A stretch of DNA of 14,772 bases from Betaproteobacteria bacterium (GTDB lineage: Bacteria > Pseudomonadota > Gammaproteobacteria > Burkholderiales > SG8-39), in the NCBI GenBank assembly GCA_011391185.1, contig JAABRB010000048.1:1-14772 (forward strand), given 5' to 3'. The translations under genes and the position numbers were made by a program. Positions 6,960 through 13,914 of the stretch are shown piece after piece (the first letter of the stretch is position 1; each line of letters starts with the position of its first letter). The notes under the pieces were generated by a model, which saw only the letters and a program-made list of their open reading frames with translations, was not told the origin of the DNA and made no database searches.

Positions 6960-7315
6960 GGGCGCTCTTGACGCGTTTCAGCCGGCGCAGCAACACGACG
7001 CGAGATCATACGCCGAGTCCCTCGACCGCTCGCGGTTGCGGCATCAAGAGCGAAACCCCGGAACAATTCGTTCTGGTCCGCCGGAACCCGCGGCGTTGTG
7101 CGCTACGGACTTTGTGTCAGACAGTTCGCGCAGGCAAAGGAGCAACCTCCGACCAGGCTGGATGATCGGATCCCGCAGGGAGATGATTCCGGCGAGTGTG
7201 AAGAGTTCACACTAATTCGGTGCGCGGGCACGCAGACCACGCGGCGGGCGGCGCGTAATCTGCTGCCATGTGCTGGCGCCGGTGCGCCTGCGACTGAGCC
7301 AAAATGGAGGAAAGC
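6960..7315. other. Gene-free stretch between the patatin gene and a small secreted protein
   Basis: This 356-bp divergent intergenic region has no convincing coding frame; short open frames here lack Shine-Dalgarno sites and recognisable products. It holds a TATGAT hexamer on the minus strand (7010-7005), 46 bp before the patatin ATG and without a clear -35. It also holds the perfect 19-bp dyad at 7195-7213. No RNA gene was recognised. Confidence 0.6.
7195..7213. promoter_or_regulatory. Perfect 19-bp dyad, candidate operator
   Basis: The sequence is AGTGTGAA-GAG-TTCACACT: two perfect 8-bp inverted arms around 3 bp. It lies 102 bp upstream of the GTG of the small secreted protein and 235 bp upstream of the patatin ATG, in a divergent region. 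The inner TGTGA-N5-TCACA resembles a CRP site but has a 5-bp spacer instead of 6, so another dimeric regulator is as likely. As RNA it would be a short hairpin with no U-tract. Confidence 0.5.
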
Positions 7316-7591
7316 GTGAGACTCGACAGGATCTGCGCAGCCCTTGCAGCGGCGCTGCTCGTTGCGTCGCCGGTGGTCGGCGGCACCCGGGAGCGCACGC
7401 CCTTCGTCGGGACCTTCGAGCTTTCTTGCACAGTCGAACAGCAGAGATGCGTGGAGAAGCTGAAGACCCAGCTCCACCTGCACGACCGAATTCACGATCG
7501 GACCGGGATCGAGAGTGTGCTGTACAAGCTGCACGAGACGGATCCGGAGTGCGCGCTGTTGCTCCAGGGCATGGACGCACGCGATCACTAG
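7316..7591 (+). CDS. Small secreted Cys-containing protein, unknown function
   Basis: This is a 91-residue hypothetical protein that I do not recognise. The N-terminus reads as a signal peptide: RLDR, then a hydrophobic run ICAALAAALLVASPVV, with likely cleavage near residues 22-24. The mature part of about 68 residues is polar and has three cysteines (in LSCTVEQQRCVEK and DPECALL) and a His-rich segment (LHLHDRIHDR). That would fit a small periplasmic protein. I chose the GTG at 7316 because a strong GGAGGA Shine-Dalgarno sits 5-6 nt upstream; an ATG four codons earlier overlaps that site. No operon partner: the patatin gene is divergent and the next gene downstream is 272 bp away. The Shine-Dalgarno and signal-like N-terminus support a real gene. 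Confidence 0.6.
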   Translation: MRLDRICAALAAALLVASPVVGGTRERTPFVGTFELSCTVEQQRCVEKLKTQLHLHDRIHDRTGIESVLYKLHETDPECALLLQGMDARDH

Positions 7592-7738
7592 CGTGCAACC
7601 TCGTGCGCGGGCCGGCCTGGGCGCAGCCGCCTGACCAAGGAGCGTCGTGGGGTAGTACTCGGGTAGTGCCTCGCGAGCGATCCGCAGCGCCGCGCCGGAT
7701 CCGGGTCGAAGTGCCCGCCATTCGCCATCAGTGCGCGG

Positions 7739-7764
7739 CAGGTTACGGCTCGCAAGCCGACCTG
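7739..7764. other. Stem-loop downstream of the small secreted protein gene
   Basis: CAGGT (7739-7743) pairs with ACCTG (7760-7764), and CGGCT (7746-7750) with AGCCG (7755-7759), giving a 10-bp stem with a 2-nt bulge and a 4-nt loop. No T-run follows. It lies 148 bp after the previous stop and about 50 bp before a candidate -10 box, so it could be a weak terminator or an operator. The remainder of 7592-7863 shows nothing else recognisable. Confidence 0.3.
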
Positions 7765-7810
7765 ACCATCCGCCAGCGGGATCCCATCGTGCGAAATGCG
7801 TGAGGGGCGG

Positions 7811-7819
7811 TGCTAGAAT
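7811..7819 (+). promoter_or_regulatory. Extended -10 promoter element for the VOC-MetE-like operon
   Basis: TGCTAGAAT combines the extended TG with TAGAAT, a 5/6 match to the -10 consensus. It lies 45 bp before the chosen ATG at 7864, giving a leader of about 38 nt. No good -35 is seen at 17 bp, but an extended -10 can work without one. It is the best promoter candidate in this gap. Confidence 0.45.
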
Positions 7820-7863
7820 GACCGCGCACCCTTCCGCGAGTCAGGATGCGAGAAGATCCGACG

Positions 7864-8400
7864 ATGGACATCAAGTCGCTGCATCACGTCGCCTATCGCT
7901 GCAAGGACGCGCGCGAAACCGCGGATTTCTACACGCGCGTGTTGGGGCTCGAATACACCATGGCGGTCGCGGAAGATCGTGTGCCGAGTACCGGCGAGGT
8001 GTCGCCCTACATGCACATCTTTTTCCGCATGGACGACGGGAGCTACGTCGCCTTTTTCGAGGTGCCTGAGTCGCCGCCGATGGGGCGCGACGCGAACACC
8101 CCGGCCTGGGTGCAGCATCTCGCGCTGCGCGTTCCCGACGAGGAGACTCTGCTCATCTACAAGGCCAAGCTCAAGTCGCACGGCGTCGCGGTGATCGGGC
8201 CGACCGACCACGTCATCTGCAAGTCGATTTATTTCTTCGACCCGAACGGCCACCGGCTGGAGCTGACGGTCGACACCATGACACCGGAGATGACCGCGCG
8301 TCTCGCCGGCGTGCGCGACGCGATGCTCGACGAGTGGAGCCGCACCAAGCGCGCGCCGCGCCAGGCCGCCTGGGTGCACGAGAAGGCGCTGAAAAATTGA
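7864..8400 (+). CDS. VOC-fold metalloprotein (glyoxalase / extradiol dioxygenase superfamily)
   Basis: This 178-residue protein belongs to the vicinal oxygen chelate superfamily (glyoxalase I, extradiol dioxygenases, bleomycin/fosfomycin resistance); its reaction cannot be told from sequence. Two beta-alpha-beta-beta-beta modules are visible, about residues 4-70 and 80-140. Metal ligands fall at expected places: His8 in LHHVAYR, Glu66 in AFFEVPE, His85 in QHLALRV and Glu133 in RLELT, so a His-Glu-His-Glu site is intact. FDPNGHRLEL (125-134) is a hallmark of the family. The C-terminal 40 residues form an extra helical tail rich in Arg and Trp. I prefer the ATG at 7864 (AGAAGA upstream at good spacing) to one six codons earlier. 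It is followed 25 bp later by the MetE-like gene and is probably co-transcribed with it. Confidence 0.88.
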   Translation: MDIKSLHHVAYRCKDARETADFYTRVLGLEYTMAVAEDRVPSTGEVSPYMHIFFRMDDGSYVAFFEVPESPPMGRDANTPAWVQHLALRVPDEETLLIYKAKLKSHGVAVIGPTDHVICKSIYFFDPNGHRLELTVDTMTPEMTARLAGVRDAMLDEWSRTKRAPRQAAWVHEKALKN

Positions 8401-8425
8401 TCAATTACTCCGGGAGAGTTCGACC

Positions 8426-9523
8426 ATGACCACCAACCCCCCCTACCGCGCCGACCACGTCGGCAGCCTGCTGCGTCCACCCGAGCTGGCCGAGGCGCGC
8501 GCCAAAGCGAAAGCGGGCACGTTGCCGCCTGCCGAGCTGAAAACCGTCGAGGATCGCGCGATACGCGAAGCGGTCGCGAAGCAGGAGGCGGTCGGCCTGC
8601 GGGGCATCACCGACGGCGAGTTCCGTCGCGACTACTGGCATCTCGACTTCGTGAAGCAGCTCGAGGGCGTCACGCTGACCAAGGTGGAGGGGATGACCTT
8701 CCAGGCGGAGGACGTGCCGCCGATGGCAAGCATCACCGGCAAGGTCCGGTGCACGCAACCGATCATGACCGAGGATTTCAAGTTTCTGAAATCGATCGTC
8801 AAAAAGACGCCCAAGCTTTGCATTCCCGCGCCGGCCACGCTGCACTTCCGGGGCGGGCGGAACGCGATCTCGCGCGAGGCCTATCCCGATCTCGCCGAGT
8901 TCTGGGCGGATGCGGCGTTTGCCTACCGCGACGCGATCGGTCATATCGCTAAGGCTGGCTGCACGTACCTCCAGCTCGACGATGTGAGCTTCTCCTACTT
9001 GTGCGACGAGAAGGTGCGCGAAAACTTCCGGGCACACGGCGACGATCCGGCGACGCTGCACCGTGCGTACGCCGACGCCATCAACGGCGCGCTCGCCAGG
9101 CGACCGCCCGGAATGGCCGTCACCATGCACACCTGTCGAGGAAACTTCCGCAGCACCTGGTTCGCCGCAGGCGGCTACCAGGACGAGGTGATCGAGGCGA
9201 TGTTCTCGACGAACGTCGACGGCTATTTCATGGAGTACGACACCGATCGCGCCGGGACTTTCGCGCCGCTACGATTGCTGCCGAAGGGCAAGAAGGTGGT
9301 GCTTGGCATCGTCACCTCCAAGGCGGGCACGCTGGAAAGCAAGGACGACATCAAGCGGCGCATCGACGAGGCGGCGAAATACATTCCGCTGGAGAACCTG
9401 TGCCTCTCGCCGCAGTGCGGCTTTGCCAGCACGCACCACGGCAACAAGCTGACGCCAGACGAGCAGTGGCGCAAGCTCGAGCGCATCGTCGAGGTGTCGC
9501 GCGAAGTGTGGGGCGGGAATTAG
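8426..9523 (+). CDS. MetE-core-like cobalamin-independent methyltransferase paralogue
   Basis: This 365-residue protein is homologous to the C-terminal catalytic domain of cobalamin-independent methionine synthase (COG0620). It lacks the N-terminal half of full MetE (about 750 residues). The zinc site typical of the family is visible: His235 and Cys237 in MHTCRGN, Glu270 in FMEYDT, and Cys331 in LSPQCGF. The N-terminus has RADHVGSLLRPPEL, and ITDGEFRRDYW (61-71) and YLQLDDVSFSYL (181-192) are barrel strands typical of this group. The zinc would activate a thiol, for methyl transfer or, as in epoxyalkane:CoM transferase of the same superfamily, for another thiol alkylation. The true substrate is unknown. 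A GGGAGAG Shine-Dalgarno lies 6-7 nt before the ATG. Its stop overlaps that of dctM by 4 bp on the opposite strand. Confidence 0.9.
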   Translation: MTTNPPYRADHVGSLLRPPELAEARAKAKAGTLPPAELKTVEDRAIREAVAKQEAVGLRGITDGEFRRDYWHLDFVKQLEGVTLTKVEGMTFQAEDVPPMASITGKVRCTQPIMTEDFKFLKSIVKKTPKLCIPAPATLHFRGGRNAISREAYPDLAEFWADAAFAYRDAIGHIAKAGCTYLQLDDVSFSYLCDEKVRENFRAHGDDPATLHRAYADAINGALARRPPGMAVTMHTCRGNFRSTWFAAGGYQDEVIEAMFSTNVDGYFMEYDTDRAGTFAPLRLLPKGKKVVLGIVTSKAGTLESKDDIKRRIDEAAKYIPLENLCLSPQCGFASTHHGNKLTPDEQWRKLERIVEVSREVWGGN

Positions 9524-10827
9524 AGAAACTTCAGCGCCTTCGGCAACCAGAGTGCGAGTGCCGGAAAAGCCAGCAGCAGGAATACCAGCGCCATGTCCGC
9601 CGCGAGGAACGGGCCGATCCCCTTGAACATCGTGCCGAGCGGGATGTCGGGCAGCTGCGCACGCAGGACGAAGATGTTCAGCCCGACCGGGGGCGTGATG
9701 AGCCCCATCTCGACCACCACCACGACCAGAATCCCGAACCAGACCGGGTCATAGCCGAGTGTCTGCACGAGCGGCAGGAACACCGGCACGGTCACCACGA
9801 TCATGCTGAGGGAGTCGAGAAAGCACCCGAGCACGATGTACACCATCACCAGGATCATGATGACCGTCCAGGGCGGCACGTCCAGGCCCTTCACCCAGGT
9901 CGCGACGGTCAGCGGCAGCTGGGTGAGCACCATGAAATAGCCGAACAGGAACGCGGCGAGCGCGATGAAGAACAGCGTGCCGGTCGTCCACGCGGTCTCC
10001 ATGAGCGCCGCACCGAGCTCCCGCCATTTGAAGTCGCACGTGGCGAAAGCAATGACGATCGCCGCGAAAGCGCTGACCGCGGCGGCCTCGGTGGGGCTCA
10101 TGATCCCGGCGTAGATGCCGCCAACCGCGATCGCGAACAGGATCGCCGTTTTCCACAGCGCTCCGGCCGCGCGCACCCGCGCATTGAACGGCACGCCGGG
10201 CTCCTTCGGCACGCGCCAGGGTTGCAGGCGCGCGATGATCGCGATCGCCACAATGTGCAGCACCGTGAGCACGATGCCCGGAAAGAGCGCTGCCGCGTAC
10301 ATCTCCGGCACGCTGCGCTCCGAGAAGAGCGCGTAGATGATCAGGATGATCGAGGGCGGGATGAGGATACCCAGCGTGCCGCCGGAGGCCACGACGCCGG
10401 TGGCGAGGCGAAGATCGTAGCCGTGGCGCTGCATCTCTGGCACCGCCACCCGCGCGAATGTCGCGGTGGTCGCAAGCGAGGAGCCGCAGATCGCGCCGAA
10501 GGCCGCGCAGCCGCCGATCGTGCCCATCGCCAAGGAGCCGCGCAGGCCGCTGAAGAGCGCATTTGCGGCGCGGTAGAGCTCTTTTGACATTCCGGCACGC
10601 GCGGCGACTGCGCCCATGAGCACGAACAGCGGCACCACCGTGAGCGTGTACTTCTCCGCCATCTCGTAGGGAACATTGCCGACCGCGATCAACGCGCGTC
10701 GCCAGCCATCCACTGCCGCGTAGCCGACGAATCCGACCAGTCCGAGCGCAACCGCGCACGGCACGCGTGCGAGTACCAGGCCGACGAGCGCCGCCAGGCC
10801 CGCGAGGCCGATGAGCTCGCTGGACAT
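9520..10827 (-). CDS. dctM: TRAP transporter large permease subunit (DctM)
   Basis: This is the 435-residue large membrane subunit of a tripartite ATP-independent periplasmic transporter, which uses a sodium gradient to import organic acids delivered by the binding protein. The length is typical. About 12 hydrophobic segments run through the protein. Conserved segments include GAICGSSLATTATF (111-124), EMQRHGYD (131-138) and GTLGILIPPSIILIIY (150-165), characteristic of the IT-superfamily DctM fold. It starts at ATG 10827, 6 bp after the dctQ stop, with only a weak Shine-Dalgarno, so translation is probably coupled. It is the last gene of the dctPQM operon. Its stop lies inside the end of the MetE-like gene on the other strand. 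Confidence 0.95.
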   Translation of the reverse strand: MSSELIGLAGLAALVGLVLARVPCAVALGLVGFVGYAAVDGWRRALIAVGNVPYEMAEKYTLTVVPLFVLMGAVAARAGMSKELYRAANALFSGLRGSLAMGTIGGCAAFGAICGSSLATTATFARVAVPEMQRHGYDLRLATGVVASGGTLGILIPPSIILIIYALFSERSVPEMYAAALFPGIVLTVLHIVAIAIIARLQPWRVPKEPGVPFNARVRAAGALWKTAILFAIAVGGIYAGIMSPTEAAAVSAFAAIVIAFATCDFKWRELGAALMETAWTTGTLFFIALAAFLFGYFMVLTQLPLTVATWVKGLDVPPWTVIMILVMVYIVLGCFLDSLSMIVVTVPVFLPLVQTLGYDPVWFGILVVVVVEMGLITPPVGLNIFVLRAQLPDIPLGTMFKGIGPFLAADMALVFLLLAFPALALWLPKALKFL

Positions 10828-10833
10828 CGAGAA

Positions 10834-11382
10834 TCAGTCCGCGTCCGCGCCAGGCAGATCGAGCGCGCGGGCCGGGCCGCGGCGGATCAGCCGCCAGGCG
10901 ACCGCGACGATCGCGACCGCCGAGCAGGCGAAGCCCACCGCAATCGGTATCGCCTGCCACCAGCGCGGCAGCTGCAGGGTCATCGTGCCCTCGTTGTAGC
11001 GATACTTGTCGAGCGCGGGCGGCACGATCTCGACGAGTGTCACCACGACGAACACGAGCGCGAGGATGAGACCGATGAGCTGCAATGCAAACGTGAGGCG
11101 TGCCGAGCGGAGCGAATCGACGAGGCCGACGGCGATGTGCTCGTCGCGCAGGAACACACCGGGGAGCGCGACGAAGATGCACACGGCGAGCGCCATCTCC
11201 ATCATGTCGACGACGCCGAGGACCTCGATGCCGAAGAGCGCCCGCAGGAGCACCGCCACGGTGGTCAGCATCATCATGAAAACCAGCGCCACCACGGCCA
11301 CCCAGCCGAACGGCCGGGCCGCTGCCGCGAGCCGTTCCCCCAGTCGATCCGGCCACTCGACGGACACGCGGCGCTCGGACAT
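10834..11382 (-). CDS. dctQ: TRAP transporter small permease subunit (DctQ)
   Basis: This is the 182-residue small membrane subunit of the TRAP transporter, which pairs with DctM in the inner membrane. Four hydrophobic helices are visible, roughly at residues 27-48, 56-78, 95-120 and 140-165. The family's conserved features around the second helix are present: GVVDMMEMALAVCIFVALPG (56-75) followed by RDEHIAVGLVDSL (79-91), close to the usual E-hydrophobic-P...R..HI.VD pattern. The start at 11382 lies 4 bp after the dctP stop, and the gene ends 6 bp before dctM, so all three are surely co-transcribed. Confidence 0.93.
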   Translation of the reverse strand: MSERRVSVEWPDRLGERLAAAARPFGWVAVVALVFMMMLTTVAVLLRALFGIEVLGVVDMMEMALAVCIFVALPGVFLRDEHIAVGLVDSLRSARLTFALQLIGLILALVFVVVTLVEIVPPALDKYRYNEGTMTLQLPRWWQAIPIAVGFACSAVAIVAVAWRLIRRGPARALDLPGADAD

Positions 11383-11386
11383 GCGG

Positions 11387-12457
11387 CTATTTCCAGAAGC
11401 TCTTGGACGTCTTTCCGGCTTTCGCCGCGTAGTCCTGCATCAGCTTGTAGACCTTCCTTGCCGGCATGCCCTTCCCTTCCATGTCGGCGAGGACGCGCTC
11501 GGTGACCGCAGCACCCGCCGCGCGAAACTTTGCCTGCTCCTCGGGCGCCAGGGTGATGATCTGCGTGCCCGCCTTGATCATGGCGTTCTTGCCCGGGGTG
11601 TCGATGCTGTCGAACCGGCGGCCGGCTTCAGCCCCGCCACCCAGTTCTTCCATGGCGTCGGTCAGGACTTTCTGGGACGCGGGACCCAGGGCATCCCAGC
11701 TGCGCTGGTTGATGACGGTACCGAAGCTCACCACGTAGGCATACAGCTCGGTCGTGTACTTCGTGACCGGGCCCATGCGGAACGCGATGCCTGCGCCGCC
11801 GTAGTCGATGAAGGCACCGTCGAGTGTTCCCTTCTGCATGTTCTCGACGATCTCGGGTGACGGTATTCCGACCGGCGTTCCGCCGAGCTGGGCGATGAAC
11901 TCGCGTACGACCGGCGAGGCGAAACGAATCCGCTGCCCCTTCAGATCCTCGACCGTGTGAATCGGCTTCGCGGCTGTGTTCACGTTGCCGGGCTGGTGCG
12001 TGTAGAGCATCAGCACGTGGACGCCCGCGTGCTCCTTGTCGAGGATGGCGCGGATCTCGGGTTCGTTCAGCACCTTGGAGCCGATCTCTCCGCTGCCGAA
12101 GAGATAGGGCATGTTCGAGATGTCGGTGAGCGGAAAGCGGCCCGGCGTGAATCCGTGAACGAACCAGCTGATGTCCGCCTGCCCGGTGCGGGCGAGGTCA
12201 TACATCCGAGGGGCGGGGCCCATCTGGCTGTTGGGGAAGATCGTGACCTTGACCTTGCCGTCCGACTTCTTGCCGACCAGGTCGGCCCATTCCTGCAGGA
12301 ACTTGGAGTAGGGGTGCTGCGGGACCACGAAGGTCGCCACCTTCAGTTCCACGGTCTGCGCGACTGCGGCAGCCGGCACGCCCACGCCGACCAGCGCAGC
12401 GAACGCGATCGCCGCGAGCGCACGCGATTTGCGGCGTTGCATCAGGCATTCCACCAT
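11387..12457 (-). CDS. dctP: TRAP transporter periplasmic substrate-binding protein (DctP)
   Basis: This is the extracytoplasmic solute receptor of the TRAP system, which captures the substrate in the periplasm. The 356-residue protein starts at ATG 12457, where an AGGAGGAG Shine-Dalgarno lies 6 nt upstream. A frame open to 12523 adds 22 residues but crosses this site and the candidate promoter, so I reject it. The signal peptide is clear: QRRKSRALAAIAFAALVGV, with likely cleavage after AVA at residue 33. The DctP fold shows FPNSQMGP (74-81), then LKGQRIRFASP (172-182) with Arg178 in the position that usually binds the substrate carboxylate, and GTLDGAFIDYGG (210-221). The ligand is probably a carboxylate but cannot be named. 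First gene of dctPQM. Confidence 0.95.
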   Translation of the reverse strand: MVECLMQRRKSRALAAIAFAALVGVGVPAAAVAQTVELKVATFVVPQHPYSKFLQEWADLVGKKSDGKVKVTIFPNSQMGPAPRMYDLARTGQADISWFVHGFTPGRFPLTDISNMPYLFGSGEIGSKVLNEPEIRAILDKEHAGVHVLMLYTHQPGNVNTAAKPIHTVEDLKGQRIRFASPVVREFIAQLGGTPVGIPSPEIVENMQKGTLDGAFIDYGGAGIAFRMGPVTKYTTELYAYVVSFGTVINQRSWDALGPASQKVLTDAMEELGGGAEAGRRFDSIDTPGKNAMIKAGTQIITLAPEEQAKFRAAGAAVTERVLADMEGKGMPARKVYKLMQDYAAKAGKTSKSFWK

Positions 12458-12500
12458 GACTGTCTCCTCCTCAGGGTATTCGTGGGTGTTTTGCGGGACG

Positions 12501-12528
12501 ATGGTACCGCTAACCGGATGCAAGTCAA
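12501..12528 (-). promoter_or_regulatory. Candidate sigma-70 promoter of dctPQM
   Basis: On the minus strand TTGACT (12528-12523, 5/6 to the -35 consensus) and TACCAT (12506-12501, 4/6 to the -10 consensus) are separated by 16 bp. The start of transcription would fall near 12494, giving a leader of about 37 nt that ends in the strong dctP Shine-Dalgarno. It lies downstream of the palindromic repeats that isolate it from the upstream gene. Confidence 0.45.
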
Positions 12529-12560
12529 ACCGCGCCGCTTCGCGCGGGAAGTGCGCGGCT

Positions 12561-12608
12561 TTCTCCCCTCCTCTTCGAGGAGGGGTGGCGCCGAAGGCGA
12601 CGGGGTGG
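12561..12608 (-). repeat. Palindromic intergenic repeat, copy C
   Basis: This copy has the same orientation as copy B at 1861-1906. Arms CCCCTCCT (12565-12572) and AGGAGGGG (12578-12585) flank a 5-nt loop, then a CGCC-GAA-GGCG hairpin, then CGGGGTGG. The layout is the same as at 1809-1906 some 10.7 kb away, which shows a dispersed repeat family rather than a chance palindrome. Confidence 0.82.
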
Positions 12609-12626
12609 TGTGCTGCGTTCGCTTAA

Positions 12627-12667
12627 CCACCCCGCCCGCTGCGCGGGCACCCCTCCTTGGAGGGAGA
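12627..12667 (+). repeat. Palindromic intergenic repeat, copy D
   Basis: This is a copy in the opposite orientation to copy C, 18 bp away. CCACCCC is followed by a perfect hairpin GCCCGC-TGC-GCGGGC (12634-12648) and a second one CCCTCC-TT-GGAGGG (12651-12664), then AGAAAAA. Stem sequences differ from copies A-C but pairing is kept, so structure rather than exact sequence appears to be conserved. Confidence 0.78.
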
Positions 12668-12680
12668 AAAACCAGACCAT

Positions 12681-12726
12681 CCTCTTCCTGGAGTATGCGT
12701 CTGCGCGAACGGCGGCGGGGTGGTTC
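12681..12726 (-). repeat. Degenerate palindromic repeat, copy E
   Basis: This is a decayed inverted copy: CCTCTTCCTGGAG, a diverged middle, then GGCGGCGGGGTGGTTCGG. The stems are largely lost, but the CGAACCACCCCG end (minus strand) is kept. It lies directly after the stop codon of the RlmL-like gene at 12730, as copy B lies just after the yggS stop. Confidence 0.5.
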
Positions 12727-12729
12727 GGT

Positions 12730-13887
12730 TCAGACTTTCTCGCGCGGCGTCCGCATCGACCCTGAAACGATCCGGAACTCGAACAGCCGGCATTCGAGCG
12801 GTCCGTTGAATAGCGGCGTGCGCTTCGAGGCCTTGAGCCCGATCCGCTTCGCAAGTCGCAGGTCCGCGGTGAGGATGTAGCAGCGCCAATCGGCAAAGCG
12901 CGCCTTCAGCGCGTCGCCGAGCTTCGGATAGAACGCCGCGAGCGCCGCGTCTTCGCCAACCCGCACGCCGTACGGCGGGTTGGTCGCCATGACACCGCCC
13001 GGCGCAGGCGCAGCAACATCGAGTACGTCTGCGCGCTGGAGCGTCACGGCCCCGGACAACCCGGTCTGCTCGAGCGCGGATTGCGCGCTTTCGAGAATGC
13101 TTCCATCGCGATCCGCACCGAAGATCGCCGGTTTTTGCGCTCCGGTTGCGCGTTCGAGTGCGGCTTCGCGAAGCGCCCGCCACAAAGATGCGTCGAAACC
13201 CTCCAGTCGCTCGAACGCAAAGGCGCGCCGGCTGCCGGGGGCGATCCCCAGCGCGATTTGCGCCGCCTCGGCGAGGAGCGTGCCGCTGCCGCACATCGGA
13301 TCGAAAAACGGTTCGTCCGGCTGCCAGCCGGTAAGCGCGATGATTCCCGCGGCCAGGTTTTCGCGCAGCGGCGCCTCGCCCGTCGCGCCGCGCAGGCCGC
13401 GCTTCCAGAGCGGCTCGCCCGAGGTGTCGAGATACAGCGTGACGGTGTGCTCGTCGAGAAAGGCGTGGATGCGAACGTCCGGCTTGCGCGTATCCACGTC
13501 CGGACGGCTGCCGGCGTCGACCCGGAAGCGGTCGCACACCGCATCCTTGATGCGCAGCGTCACGAACTCGAGGCTCTTCAGCGGACTGCGGATCGCCGCG
13601 ACGTCCACCCGGATCGAGCAGCCGACGGCGAAGCGCTCGCCCCAGCGCACCGAATGTGCGACGTCGTACACGTCCTGGTCGGTGCGATAGGGCTTTTGCA
13701 ATACGCGCAGCAGGATGCGCGATGCGATGCGGCTCTCGAGGTTGGCGCGATAGCAGAGCGCGAGATCGCCGGTGAAGTGCACGCCGCCACCGACCGTGCG
13801 CGCGTTGCGTGCGCCGCATGATTCGAGCTCGCCCGCGAGCACCGGCTCGAGTCCGCGCGGGCAGGTGGCGAACATCTCGAAGGTCAT
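12730..13887 (-). CDS. rlmL: THUMP-domain class I RNA methyltransferase, RlmL-like
   Basis: This is a probable SAM-dependent 23S rRNA guanine-N2 methyltransferase acting in the cytosol (RlmL methylates G2445 in E. coli). The 385-residue protein has an N-terminal ferredoxin-like and THUMP RNA-binding region (about 1-155, starting MTFEMFATCPRGLEPVL) and a UPF0020-type Rossmann methyltransferase (about 165-375). The SAM loop is DPMCGSGTLLAEAA (196-209), an acidic residue follows in FGADRDGS, and the catalytic motif is NPPYG (303-307), as in N2-guanine methyltransferases. It matches only the RlmL half of the fused E. coli RlmKL (about 700 residues); the RlmK part is absent, as is common outside gammaproteobacteria. 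It starts 27 bp after the Gfo/Idh/MocA gene, with no strong Shine-Dalgarno seen. The exact target base is inferred from the family. Confidence 0.9.
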   Translation of the reverse strand: MTFEMFATCPRGLEPVLAGELESCGARNARTVGGGVHFTGDLALCYRANLESRIASRILLRVLQKPYRTDQDVYDVAHSVRWGERFAVGCSIRVDVAAIRSPLKSLEFVTLRIKDAVCDRFRVDAGSRPDVDTRKPDVRIHAFLDEHTVTLYLDTSGEPLWKRGLRGATGEAPLRENLAAGIIALTGWQPDEPFFDPMCGSGTLLAEAAQIALGIAPGSRRAFAFERLEGFDASLWRALREAALERATGAQKPAIFGADRDGSILESAQSALEQTGLSGAVTLQRADVLDVAAPAPGGVMATNPPYGVRVGEDAALAAFYPKLGDALKARFADWRCYILTADLRLAKRIGLKASKRTPLFNGPLECRLFEFRIVSGSMRTPREKV

Positions 13888-13914
13888 GGGGTTAAACCGC
13901 GCCAGGGCGCCGCT

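Noticed and set aside
5127..6971. 614-codon plus-strand frame opposite the patatin gene
   Set aside because: Same GC shadow effect; composition is Arg/Pro-rich and the opposite strand encodes a protein with intact catalytic motifs.
7195..7213. Classical CRP site
   Set aside because: TGTGA and TCACA are separated by 5 bp, not the required 6, so a standard CRP dimer would not fit well; kept only as a generic dyad.
9001..10587. 528-codon plus-strand frame crossing the end of the MetE-like gene and dctM
   Set aside because: It overlaps two recognised genes out of frame or antisense, and its composition is very rich in Arg, His and Glu.
12458..12523. 22-residue N-terminal extension of DctP
   Set aside because: It crosses a candidate promoter and a strong Shine-Dalgarno site, and would put extra residues before a good signal peptide.
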